The position numbers and the translations under genes were made by a program. The notes below the pieces were generated by a model. That model had not been told where the DNA came from. It saw only the letters and a list, made by a program, of their open reading frames with translations, and did no database searches. A stretch of DNA of 20,177 nt from contig JAFQLA010000034.1 in the NCBI GenBank assembly GCA_017396725.1, forward strand, positions 1-20,177. The letters are read 5' to 3'. This DNA is from Oscillospiraceae bacterium. GTDB lineage: Bacteria > Bacillota_A > Clostridia > Oscillospirales > Oscillospiraceae. Of the stretch, positions 7,750 through 15,787 are shown piece after piece; position 1 is the stretch's first letter, and the number at the start of each line of letters is the position of its first letter.

Positions 7750-9783
7750 TCAGTCATCACCCTCCATTTCATCAAATACATCTTCGCGCTCGACCCAAAG
7801 CTTCTGAACGAACTTATAGGGTGCGGCAACAATGTCACCGGTGGAGTTGATGGGAATATCCACTTCATTGTTGCAGGGAGGGAAGTAATAGAGATTGTTG
7901 TATCTCGGAAGCACATTGGGATCGAAGAACATGGTCACATTGGGCACGATCTCATCCTCGCGGGAAAGCCCGTAAGCCGCAAGCCAGGAAGCGTCGCGGT
8001 CCATGGCGGAGAGGGTTGCCTTCTTGTGATTGCTGAGATTGATGGTATTGGAGGAGCGGGACTCCTTGTGCTTACTGATACCGTCCAGAATGGACTGACC
8101 CTTCATGTAGGTGCAGATATCCGAGAAGAACTTCTGGAAGGATTCGGCGCCTGCATGCACTTCGTTGATGACACTGCGCATAAGCACATTGTACTGCTTC
8201 ATGAGGTTTACAAGGGTCTTGCGCTGGATCAGCAGAGCAATGAGACCGCCCACCGCCATCACGATCACCACACACAGCGTCAGCAGCAGGGCGTTGCCCA
8301 GATACTTGACACCGGTTTTTGTGGAGCTGATGATGTAGGGGAAGTAACCCATGCAGCCCAGCAGCAGCGCGATAATGCCCGCGATAATGGCAGACTTTTT
8401 GCGCATGCGCACGGCGATCTCTTTCTTTACATCCTTGGAAATATCGCTGATGTTCTCTTCCAGTTCCTTGCGGTTCACATAGCCGATGGCGCGGGAGGAG
8501 ATGATCTCATCGCGCAGCTCTGCCATTTCTTCCTGCAGGTCTGCTGCCTGGAAGCGGTCCAGCAGGTAATCGTCATCACAGAAGCTTTCGCTTTTTGCTT
8601 TGAGGAAACCGGCGGACTTATCGATGGATCTGCGGGGGGCCTTAAGGAACTTATCGATATTTACGCGCTTGCGCTTGAGCTGCGCGTTCCAATAAGACAT
8701 TTCATCCGTGGGGCAATCCCGGGCGAGACCCACTTCGCCGCAATCGATGTAAAGCTCGCTGCCTTCGCGGCAATCGATGGAAACGGGAATGGTCTGGCGG
8801 GGGAGAAGCTCCTCATCTTCATCGAAGGTATAGCCGGGCCGCAGGCTCAGCTGTTCTTTGACGAAGGCATGGACGGAGACCAGCTTATTGAGATGGGTGT
8901 TGAGCATTTCTTCCAGCTGGTCGCCGGCAACCTCCACGCCGATCTTGTAAAGACGGTAGGCCTGAAGGCTGCTGGCCTGCACCTTGTTGATGGCAAGGGT
9001 CAGCACGGAGAGCCAGAATTCGGTCAGCTCCTTGATATAAAGGGAATTGTCCGAATTGGTGAGCTCATAAAAGAGGAAACGGGTATTATTGGGGTATTTG
9101 TTGCGTTCCCAGAAGGAGGAACTGGTCATTTCCAGACGGTTCTTCCAGGATTCCGCAATGCGCCGCGTTTCGTTGTCTTCTGCCTTGTGAGTCGTGGAGA
9201 TCAGCTGGATCTCAGTAGGACGGACATCAGAGAAGGAATACTTTTTCTTCAGTTCCTTTTCTGCCTGCTGCACCTCTTCGGGAACCGCCTTTTCCATATA
9301 AATGGGGTTCAGGGATTCCTTATCTTCGGAGAGCTGCTGAAGCTGCTCGTCAGTCAGATCGGCTTCACGAACGCGGACAAGCGTGCCTTCTTCTTCGTCG
9401 AAGTATTCAAAGCCTTTTTCAAATTCCTTTTTGGATACTGCCGTGTAGCCGCCGATGATATGCGTAAGGCGCACCATAGGGATGGGACTTTCATGGGGCG
9501 TTTCAATCTTATCGGAAGCGGAGAAATCAAAGGGGTTGTTTCGGCTGGGCACGGGGGTATCCCGGTAGTTCCAGGCGGAATCTGTATTGATCACCATGGC
9601 CCGCCAGTCTTTTTTACCGCGGATCATGTTGTACAGGTCGGGAACGGATGATTTCACATCCGTTCCCGATTCATTCCAATCACAAAAGCCGATGAGACCT
9701 TCGTCCACGAATGGTTTGAAAAGGAATTTGTAATCCTTCATTAAATCCGAAGAACGCTTATTCAAAATAATAACAGTATACAT
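7750..9783 (-). CDS. Unknown two-TM protein with coiled coil, conserved-looking operon member
   Basis: 677 residues; I do not recognise the family. The N-terminal 110 residues alternate hydrophobic strands and helices (MYTVIILNKRSSDLMKDYKF, WRAMVINTDSAW, NPFDF, PMVRLTHIIGGYT), compatible with an alpha/beta domain of receiver-like size, but no phosphoacceptor set is clear. Residues about 150-420 are charged and mostly helical. A coiled-coil-prone stretch (LQEEMAELRDEI through ISDISKDVKKEIAVRMRKK) leads into two TM segments at about 462-485 and 497-520. A helical, then extended C-terminus (about 520-677) follows; there is no signal peptide, so both large domains should be cytosolic with a hairpin in the membrane. 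The start is ATG at 9783 with AAAGGTGG upstream. It follows the tubulin-like gene by 31 nt and precedes the peptidase gene by 2 nt. Placement suggests it links the tubulin-like protein to the membrane, which is inference only. Confidence 0.8.
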   Translation of the reverse strand: MYTVIILNKRSSDLMKDYKFLFKPFVDEGLIGFCDWNESGTDVKSSVPDLYNMIRGKKDWRAMVINTDSAWNYRDTPVPSRNNPFDFSASDKIETPHESPIPMVRLTHIIGGYTAVSKKEFEKGFEYFDEEEGTLVRVREADLTDEQLQQLSEDKESLNPIYMEKAVPEEVQQAEKELKKKYSFSDVRPTEIQLISTTHKAEDNETRRIAESWKNRLEMTSSSFWERNKYPNNTRFLFYELTNSDNSLYIKELTEFWLSVLTLAINKVQASSLQAYRLYKIGVEVAGDQLEEMLNTHLNKLVSVHAFVKEQLSLRPGYTFDEDEELLPRQTIPVSIDCREGSELYIDCGEVGLARDCPTDEMSYWNAQLKRKRVNIDKFLKAPRRSIDKSAGFLKAKSESFCDDDYLLDRFQAADLQEEMAELRDEIISSRAIGYVNRKELEENISDISKDVKKEIAVRMRKKSAIIAGIIALLLGCMGYFPYIISSTKTGVKYLGNALLLTLCVVIVMAVGGLIALLIQRKTLVNLMKQYNVLMRSVINEVHAGAESFQKFFSDICTYMKGQSILDGISKHKESRSSNTINLSNHKKATLSAMDRDASWLAAYGLSREDEIVPNVTMFFDPNVLPRYNNLYYFPPCNNEVDIPINSTGDIVAAPYKFVQKLWVEREDVFDEMEGDD

Positions 9784-9814
9784 AAACTGCCACCACCTTT
9801 ATGGCATTCGGGAT

Positions 9815-12800
9815 TTAACTTCTTCTTTCCTGAGCTGCTTTTCTATGTTCGTGAATTTCATCGCACAGATCCAGAAGTTCTCTGTCTTCCAGGCTTTCTA
9901 CTGCCACACGGATCATATCGTCAACATATTCGCTGAAGTTATCGTTCCAGGTGGAGAGATACCAGTCGATGTTCTTGTCGAAGCGGATGTACTGATCATA
10001 GATGAACTTGCCATAGGTATTATCCAACTCGTTGGGAAGGGTGATCTTCTTCATGTAGTCGTAGATCACATCCAGCATGACGCGCATGATGTCGGTGCCG
10101 GTGTTCTTGTCGAAGTTGAGAGCGGGGGTGGAGACCTTCAGCAAGGTAGCCATATCGAAGATGGTGAGATCCTTCTTATTGAATTCCTTGGCTTCCAGAG
10201 CATCCAGCTGCTTCTTCAGGCGGCTGGTTTCAAAGGTGACCTTGGAAGCGCCGTTGATCTCGCGGGCAAACATGCGCTCAGCTGCGTCCAGAATGCAGGT
10301 GACGATCACGGGGTTGATGGTCAGAGCATCCAGCACTTCATAGAAGTGGTCGCAGGGAGTCTTGTTGGAAACTACGAAATCTTCAGGCTTGCAGCCCTTG
10401 ATGTAGAGCTTGTAGAGGTACTTGCCTTCGGAAACCTTGGAGTAGCCGATCATATCCAGCAGGATACCCAGCATGAATGCCTTGTAGATGCGGGTTTCCT
10501 GTGCCTGCTGGTTAGCGTCGTCCAGATCGGGAATGGCAGAGATGATGTGCCAATTGCGGTCGATATGGGGAGTGATAACGGGGGTCTTGTCAGACTTGGG
10601 CTTGATCTGGCTGACCAGTTCATAGTAAGCCTTGAAGTATTCGCCTTCGCCGCGGCCGGTTTCGTTGGCGGGAGCGAATTTGGAGAGCTTGTTGGCACGC
10701 AGACCGTAGATGGACTGATAGAACATGATCATGCCCAGAGGAATGTCTTCATCGGGAGTGCCGCCGAAGTTCTTGAGTTCCTTGGCGATGAGAGCGCTGC
10801 GGGGAGAATCGTCTGCGGGATCGAGCTTATTGTTGTAAGCGCAGGCGGAGAGGGGTTCCTTCTGCTCACCCAGAGGTCTTTCGATGAAGGGGTTGGAGAG
10901 CTTGCGGGTCTCAGCGATGACGTGCTTGACATACTGTTCGACCTTGCTGGGATCGCATTCGCCCTGTTCGTATTCCACTTCCTTTTCCAGTGCGGTGATG
11001 ATGTCCATATTGACGTTATCGCCGTAGATCTGCATGAGCTTGGTCTTGAAGTAGCCGATGATGCCGGATTCAAAGATCTCGTTGAAGTAGCCGTTGTTGT
11101 CGGGCTTTTCCTTCAGCATGGAGTAGTTGCGGACCTTGGAATAGATATCGTCAGCAAGGCTGCCGTCGATGGAAACGGTGCTGCCAGTATAGGGCATGGA
11201 GTTGACCATCTTCTCCAGGCACTTGGTGGAAGCGCAGACATATCTTGCGGTTCTGCCGGAAGTGTGGTTGTACTTCTTGGAGATGACGGAGATTCTTCTT
11301 TCGATGATGTTGATCTTGCTTTCGAAGGAGAGGTAGAAGCTCTGGAATGCTTCGCAGAGGTTCTTTACATAGTCGATGCCTTCGTTGAAGACGGCGTCCA
11401 GGATGCAGTTGACGCGGTATTCATCGGCAACCTGCATGAATCTCACGAATGCGGCCTTCAGATCCTGCATTTCGCCGGTGAGCTTACCCATCTTGGCGGT
11501 GAGGGATACCTTGCGGTCGGTGAGCTGTTCGATGCCTTCTTCTTCGTCGGTCTTGGGGTTATCGAAGTTGTTGACGAATTCTTCGAAGAACTTTTCGCTG
11601 TCGCGCAGCTTCTTTTCGATCATGCGCTTTTCCTGACGCATGACTTCAAAAGCGTTGTACAGGAAGTAGCGGACTGCGTTGGGATGGATGAAGTTGCCTT
11701 CTGCGTCGCGCAGATAGGTCTCCAGCTGATAATCCTGCTTATCCTTGGTGATGGAATCGTTCTTGGCTTTGAAGATGGAGTAAGCGATGGTTCTTGCAGT
11801 ATCGTCGCTGCGCTTTACGATCATGGCGCGATACTTATCCATTTCGCGGTAAGCATCCTGGAATGCGGACCAGACTTCGCTGCCGCCCTGGATCTCGTTG
11901 ATGATCAGCTGCGCGCTCTGACGCTGTGCGTCCAGATCGCCCTGGCCGGAGGAAGCGCCGATGGTGACAAACTGCTTGAGGTTGTGAATATAGCTTTCCC
12001 ACTTCACGGCTTCGCGGGTAAGGCCGCTTTCGTCAAAGATGCTGCACTGGTTCACGATGGACATAGCGAAGGGATCCTTCTGCTTTGCCAGCTGGTTGAC
12101 GGACTCGATGTAGTCCTGAGAAGCGTTGGCGTCCTTGGCGATGTAGCCGTGGCTGCGCATTTCGGCGTTGTTGATGCACTTTTCCTTGTACATGCGGTCG
12201 AAGGTGAGCCACTGGTCGCTAACGCACTGCTGGGTCCACTTCAGAGCGATGTATTCCTTGACATCTGCCAGAGGATAGATGAGCATGGAGCTGCCGGCGC
12301 CTGCATAGCGGTTGCGGCCCTGCTCGGCGCAGAGTTCACGGATGGTGTTGTCTTCGGAGGAGTTACTGCGCTTGTTCATGGGGCCGATGGACTGGGAATA
12401 GATGCAGTTGGCGGCATGATCCAGATACTGGTTGAAGTCGTTGAGCTTCTTGCCCTCGGTGTTCTGCGCGTCAAAGAGGAAGCAGAAGTCATAGGGGCGG
12501 ACATTGTATTCCTCGAATTCGCCGGAGCCGACGCGGGGGAATTCCAGCTTGACGGTATCGGCATACTTATCGGGCAGGGTAGCATCGCCCTTCATGAGGA
12601 AAGCGTCCAGCTCGCGCAGGGTTGCGTAAGCGTTGCACTTGAGGTTGTTTCTTTCGGACTGACCGCGGATCACTTCATAGAATACCTCGGGCAGGATAAA
12701 GAAGCCGCGGCAGATGTTGGCGCTCTGCTGGAAGCGGGTGTTGAGGAAGTTCTTGATGTAGAGAGCTACGGGCAGGATCAGACCGGAACCGGTACCGCCG

Positions 12801-13240
12801 GCCAGAGAGCTGACGATGATCACGCGCAGAGCCTGATCGGACTGCTCTTCTTCCAGCTTGTAGAGGTCTTCAATTGCCTGATGCAGGGGCTCCATGTTGC
12901 CGGCGCGGATAGCGGTATCCAGAGCCAGACGGGAGATGGCGCGTACCTGACCTGCGCCTTCGGTCAGCGTCTTGCTGTTAAGGATGGCATTTACGGGGAA
13001 CCAGGTGTCGCGGGCGTGGGTATCGATATTGAGATACTCACCGACGGAGAGCTTGGTAGAAGTCTGCACCGTCTTGATGAAAGGATTGGCTTCACGGATC
13101 TCGCGCAGTTCGTTGATGTCGGTATCAAACACGGCAAAACCAATGCGCTGGCGCTGTTCTTCAGTCACCATTTTGGAGACGCGGCAAACGATCTTAGAAC
13201 CGGTACCGCCAAGACCAACCAACAGAGTAGGGGCAATCAT
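9815..13240 (-). CDS. Large FtsZ/tubulin-like GTPase (Tubulin_2-type)
   Basis: 1141 residues. The N-terminal 160 residues show the tubulin/FtsZ nucleotide-binding loops in canonical order: T1 GLGGTGSK (9-16), T2 region FDTDINEL (38-45), T3-like EGAGQVRAISRLAL (94-107), and T4 signature AGGTGSG (147-153) after a hydrophobic strand (VIIVSSL). FtsZ is about 350-450 residues, so roughly 700 extra residues follow; these are largely helical and include coiled-coil-prone segments near 540-680. The C-terminal part has no TM segment and no recognised domain. The start is fixed by a near-perfect AAGGAGG 7 nt before ATG, 22 nt after the vWA gene. FtsZ-like proteins outside cell division have been proposed to remodel membranes or scaffold membrane complexes. 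Here the neighbours are almost all membrane proteins, so a GTP-dependent scaffold for the complex is plausible. The fold call is strong; polymerisation and the T7 catalytic residues could not be confirmed by eye. Confidence 0.9.
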   Translation of the reverse strand: MIAPTLLVGLGGTGSKIVCRVSKMVTEEQRQRIGFAVFDTDINELREIREANPFIKTVQTSTKLSVGEYLNIDTHARDTWFPVNAILNSKTLTEGAGQVRAISRLALDTAIRAGNMEPLHQAIEDLYKLEEEQSDQALRVIIVSSLAGGTGSGLILPVALYIKNFLNTRFQQSANICRGFFILPEVFYEVIRGQSERNNLKCNAYATLRELDAFLMKGDATLPDKYADTVKLEFPRVGSGEFEEYNVRPYDFCFLFDAQNTEGKKLNDFNQYLDHAANCIYSQSIGPMNKRSNSSEDNTIRELCAEQGRNRYAGAGSSMLIYPLADVKEYIALKWTQQCVSDQWLTFDRMYKEKCINNAEMRSHGYIAKDANASQDYIESVNQLAKQKDPFAMSIVNQCSIFDESGLTREAVKWESYIHNLKQFVTIGASSGQGDLDAQRQSAQLIINEIQGGSEVWSAFQDAYREMDKYRAMIVKRSDDTARTIAYSIFKAKNDSITKDKQDYQLETYLRDAEGNFIHPNAVRYFLYNAFEVMRQEKRMIEKKLRDSEKFFEEFVNNFDNPKTDEEEGIEQLTDRKVSLTAKMGKLTGEMQDLKAAFVRFMQVADEYRVNCILDAVFNEGIDYVKNLCEAFQSFYLSFESKINIIERRISVISKKYNHTSGRTARYVCASTKCLEKMVNSMPYTGSTVSIDGSLADDIYSKVRNYSMLKEKPDNNGYFNEIFESGIIGYFKTKLMQIYGDNVNMDIITALEKEVEYEQGECDPSKVEQYVKHVIAETRKLSNPFIERPLGEQKEPLSACAYNNKLDPADDSPRSALIAKELKNFGGTPDEDIPLGMIMFYQSIYGLRANKLSKFAPANETGRGEGEYFKAYYELVSQIKPKSDKTPVITPHIDRNWHIISAIPDLDDANQQAQETRIYKAFMLGILLDMIGYSKVSEGKYLYKLYIKGCKPEDFVVSNKTPCDHFYEVLDALTINPVIVTCILDAAERMFAREINGASKVTFETSRLKKQLDALEAKEFNKKDLTIFDMATLLKVSTPALNFDKNTGTDIMRVMLDVIYDYMKKITLPNELDNTYGKFIYDQYIRFDKNIDWYLSTWNDNFSEYVDDMIRVAVESLEDRELLDLCDEIHEHRKAAQERRS

Positions 13241-13262
13241 ACTATATCCTCCTTAAATTTGT

Positions 13263-15407
13263 TTATCTGTTCAGGTAGCAGGTATAAGTGTATTCCGGGG
13301 ATTTCAGGGAGATTGCGGAGTTTGCGTTGATGCGATAGGGTTTTACGCGGTTTTCTTCAATGGACATGCCGTTGAAGGTGATATTGTCTTTCCCTGCGAA
13401 AGCTTTCACATTCATGATGTTGATGCCTTTGCTCTTGGTGGCTTTGAGCTTCGCCGTCTTCTTGTAGGGAGAGGGAGAGAAGGTCAAAGTGCCGGTTTCC
13501 GCTTTGTAGGGGATAAGGGTGCTTGCAAGGTTACGGTTGAATACGCCGTGAGCCTCTCTGTCGCGGACGCCGATCTTTTCTGCGCGGCAATCAATATAAG
13601 GACGCTTTTTCAGCTTTCTGGGCAAATATTTCTTGAAGGGGGGCACATAGCCGAGGAAGAGGAAGAAGATGCCAAGACCGATGGCCAGCTTCAGACCGTT
13701 TTTCTTCAGCCAGTCCTTCAGGCGGTCCATGCCGGAGATGCCGTCCTGCAGCTCGAAGGAATCTTCCAAAGAGCCTTCGGCAGTAGAGGAACCGTCCACA
13801 TAGGAGCCTTCCACCAGCATGTCAATGGTGCCGCCGTGGGTTTCCAGAGGATCACCGTCCTTAACGGTGGGGTATACATGGTAGGTGCCGATGGTTTCGG
13901 TCTGTTCGATGCGGAACTCGCCTACATCAGCCTTGGTGGTGATGGTGGGGATACCCAGAAGTTCCCACTGCTCGGGGGTCAGCTCCTTGACCTCGCCGTC
14001 GGTCTCGATCTGTACGGTGAGGATCATGGGCTGGGTGTCATCGGAGATACCGGAGGTGGAGAGCTTGTAGGTGGGCTTTTCCGTGAACTTGAAGATCAGG
14101 TTGCTGAAAGCGAAAATGTCATAGGAGAGTTTGGTGTTTACGGTGTTGTATTCCAGGAAGTTTGCCGTAACATCGATATCCAGATGACCTTCACGGATGG
14201 TGACGGAGTCGCCGGAAACGGCGTCCACCGTGGTGGGTTCGCCGCCGGTTACGGTGTTGGTGATGGTGGCGGCATAAGTGATATCACCGAGGAGGGAGGT
14301 ATCGGTGACCTTTTCACCGGTCACGGCGTTGAGGAAGCCGAACTCCAGGCGGTAGGTACCGGCAATGAGCTGTTCTTCCTGTGTTACCTCCTTGCCCTCT
14401 CCGTCGTAGAGGTAGGCGGCGATGGTGACATTGGGCTTGTAATAGATTTCCACCGTGTCGGCACCGGTGACATCGAAAGTGTAGGTGCCGGGTTCAAAAT
14501 TGCTGTCGAAGGTGGCTACATAACCGCTGAGGTTATCGGCGATCTTGGTCTCGCTCAAAGGATAATTCGTGTCGGTGGTAGCCTCGCTGCTGTACATGAC
14601 CTTCACATTGGAGTTTGCGGTGTACTTCTTGCCGACGGAATCAGTGATGCTGCCGATCTTTACATCCTTGCCCTGCGCGAAAACAATGAGCTCGCTCATG
14701 GGGATGTTAAAGGTGGAGGTCTTGTTGGCGGAATCGTAAGGCAGGGCGTTATTCTGGAAAATGCGGTTGCAGACGCTGGTCAGCAAGGCGGGAATATCGG
14801 TGTTGTTTTCTGCCTTGTAGAAAAAGATGCCCTTGCCGGTATTGGGGGTGATGGTAGCGGCCTTGGGACCCATGGAGAACATGATGACACGGGTCTCGCC
14901 GTCGGCTACGCAGTCGTAGAAATAATTCTCCACGGTGGAGTTTGCGGTGCCGTTGAATTCACCGTCCGTCAGAACCACCAGCCACTTTTCGCAGTCGGTC
15001 TCTGCCTGCAGATCGGTATAGGCCTTTTTCACGGAGTTGAAGGGTGTGTCGGAAGCGTCGGTAATGGTATCGTGGATCTGCTGAACATTGGATTCCGTAA
15101 CGGAAGCTTCCTTGCTGCCCTCAAGCACGATCTTGGGGGGAGCGGAGGTGCCGGAGACGTAGTCGCTCATGTAGTAGATATTCAGCGTGTCGTTTTCGCC
15201 CAGCATGGCGGCAAATACTTCCATAGCGTATTTGGCCTGACACCAGGTATCCACATACTCGCCGTCCGTGCGGATCATACTGCCGGAGTCATCGTAGACA
15301 AGGTTGATGACCCTTGCGGGAACATAGGTCTCCGCGGAAGCGGTCACCGGCAGCAATGCTGTGACCGCCAGGACCATCATAAGCATAAGGGAAACAATTC
15401 TTTTCAT
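13263..15407 (-). CDS. Exported vWA-domain protein with C-terminal membrane anchor
   Basis: 714 residues from ATG at 15407. An in-frame ATG at 15449 is rejected because only 15407 gives a proper signal peptide at the N-terminus and has AGAGG 7 nt upstream. Signal peptide 1-25 (MKRIVSLMLMMVLAVTALLP, then VTASA) is followed by a vWA domain of about 30-230 with an intact MIDAS: D39-x-S41-x-S43 (DDSGS), T121 (DTPFNS) and D148 (VLTDGE), predicting Mg2+-dependent ligand binding. Residues about 240-560 are beta-rich and Ig-like. One TM segment (LAIGLGIFFLFLGYV, about 572-590) precedes a basic stop-transfer (KKYLPRKLKKRP) and a cytosolic tail of about 110 residues, beta-rich and ending in a vaguely FHA-like pattern (weak). 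It is the first gene of the operon, behind its own promoter. Topology predicts an outside vWA domain with a cytosolic tail facing the tubulin-like protein. The likely role is sensing or adhesion across the membrane; the ligand is unknown. Confidence 0.92.
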   Translation of the reverse strand: MKRIVSLMLMMVLAVTALLPVTASAETYVPARVINLVYDDSGSMIRTDGEYVDTWCQAKYAMEVFAAMLGENDTLNIYYMSDYVSGTSAPPKIVLEGSKEASVTESNVQQIHDTITDASDTPFNSVKKAYTDLQAETDCEKWLVVLTDGEFNGTANSTVENYFYDCVADGETRVIMFSMGPKAATITPNTGKGIFFYKAENNTDIPALLTSVCNRIFQNNALPYDSANKTSTFNIPMSELIVFAQGKDVKIGSITDSVGKKYTANSNVKVMYSSEATTDTNYPLSETKIADNLSGYVATFDSNFEPGTYTFDVTGADTVEIYYKPNVTIAAYLYDGEGKEVTQEEQLIAGTYRLEFGFLNAVTGEKVTDTSLLGDITYAATITNTVTGGEPTTVDAVSGDSVTIREGHLDIDVTANFLEYNTVNTKLSYDIFAFSNLIFKFTEKPTYKLSTSGISDDTQPMILTVQIETDGEVKELTPEQWELLGIPTITTKADVGEFRIEQTETIGTYHVYPTVKDGDPLETHGGTIDMLVEGSYVDGSSTAEGSLEDSFELQDGISGMDRLKDWLKKNGLKLAIGLGIFFLFLGYVPPFKKYLPRKLKKRPYIDCRAEKIGVRDREAHGVFNRNLASTLIPYKAETGTLTFSPSPYKKTAKLKATKSKGINIMNVKAFAGKDNITFNGMSIEENRVKPYRINANSAISLKSPEYTYTCYLNR

Positions 15408-15481
15408 CCTAACACCTCTTTTTCGGTTGATGTGTATTTTCGCAATCAAAGAGGCAGAACCGATTTCTGCCGAAAATAATA

Positions 15482-15517
15482 TTGACCGTCCGGCTACAAG
15501 GGTAGTCTGACGGTCAA
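15482..15517 (-). promoter_or_regulatory. Compound hairpin in the leader of the vWA operon
   Basis: A perfect 9-bp inverted repeat, TTGACCGTC (15482-15490) and GACGGTCAA (15509-15517), encloses a second 4-bp pair CTAC/GTAG (15494-15497, 15502-15505) with loop AAGG and symmetric 3-nt internal loops. It lies about 40 nt into the predicted transcript and 75 nt before the start codon. In the minus-strand RNA it is followed directly by TATTATTTT (15481-15473), so it could act as an attenuator-type terminator. It could equally be a DNA operator downstream of the promoter. The structure is certain; the role is not. Confidence 0.6.
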
Positions 15518-15564
15518 AGTTGAGATCAAAAAACGGTTTATTAACAATTCAGACACACATACAT

Positions 15565-15593
15565 ATTCTAATCTTAGAACAACGCAATGTCAA
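15565..15593 (-). promoter_or_regulatory. Sigma-A-type promoter for the six-gene operon
   Basis: On the minus strand, -35 TTGACA (15593-15588) and -10 TAGAAT (15570-15565) are separated by 17 bp, a consensus -35 and a 5/6 match -10. Predicted transcription start is near 15558, giving a leader of about 150 nt before the vWA ATG. No other equally good promoter was seen inside the operon, though internal ones cannot be excluded. Confidence 0.75.
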
Positions 15594-15602
15594 TGAACAG
15601 CA

Positions 15603-15622
15603 GGGGAAATTTGGGGAATTTT
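15603..15622. repeat. Tandem 10-bp repeat upstream of operon -35
   Basis: GGGGAAATTT (15603-15612) is followed directly by GGGGAATTTT (15613-15622), nine of ten positions identical. The period equals about one helical turn, and the block begins 10 bp upstream of the operon's -35. This geometry suits binding of an activator or repressor on one DNA face, or an A/T-rich UP-like element. The repeat is seen; its role is inferred. Confidence 0.5.
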
Positions 15623-15643
15623 ACACATAATTGTGGAAAAATG

Positions 15644-15658
15644 CGTTGCGCGGCAACG
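15644..15658. promoter_or_regulatory. Small inverted repeat in the divergent control region
   Basis: CGTTGC-GCG-GCAACG is a perfect 6-bp inverted repeat with a 3-bp spacer, about midway between the two divergent promoters. It could be an operator for the adjacent WYL regulator. Nothing beyond symmetry and position supports this. Confidence 0.35.
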
Positions 15659-15727
15659 GTGTCAGAAGGTCTTTGCGCAGCGTTGAGAGAGAAAAAAGAA
15701 ACTGTACTATAAAACGGCCTGATGGGA

Positions 15728-15756
15728 TTTACATTTCTTTTGGCGTGGGGTATAAT
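15728..15756 (+). promoter_or_regulatory. Sigma-A-type promoter for the WYL regulator
   Basis: TTTACA (15728-15733), a 17-bp spacer and a perfect TATAAT (15751-15756) predict a start near 15763, only about 25 nt before the regulator's GTG. Its position rules out the in-frame ATG at 15722, which would lie upstream of the transcript. A weaker candidate (TTGAGA at 15683 with TATAAA or TACTAT near 15705-15713) lies upstream. Confidence 0.8.
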
Positions 15757-15787
15757 AAACCTATCAACAAGGAAAGGCTGTGATACT

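Noticed and set aside
9845..13330. 1161-codon open frame on the plus strand
   Set aside because: Codon-aligned antisense of the tubulin-like gene; the sense strand carries GGTGSG and a perfect ribosome binding site.
15408..15449. Longer start for the vWA protein at 15449
   Set aside because: It would add 14 charged residues before the signal peptide; the ATG at 15407 has AGAGG at 7 nt.
13548..15479. 643-codon open frame on the plus strand
   Set aside because: Antisense of the vWA gene; it runs through the operon leader hairpin and shows no recognisable domain.
15722..15787. Upstream ATG at 15722 for the WYL regulator
   Set aside because: It lies before the -35/-10 elements and so outside the predicted transcript; the GTG at 15788 has AAGGAAAGG upstream.
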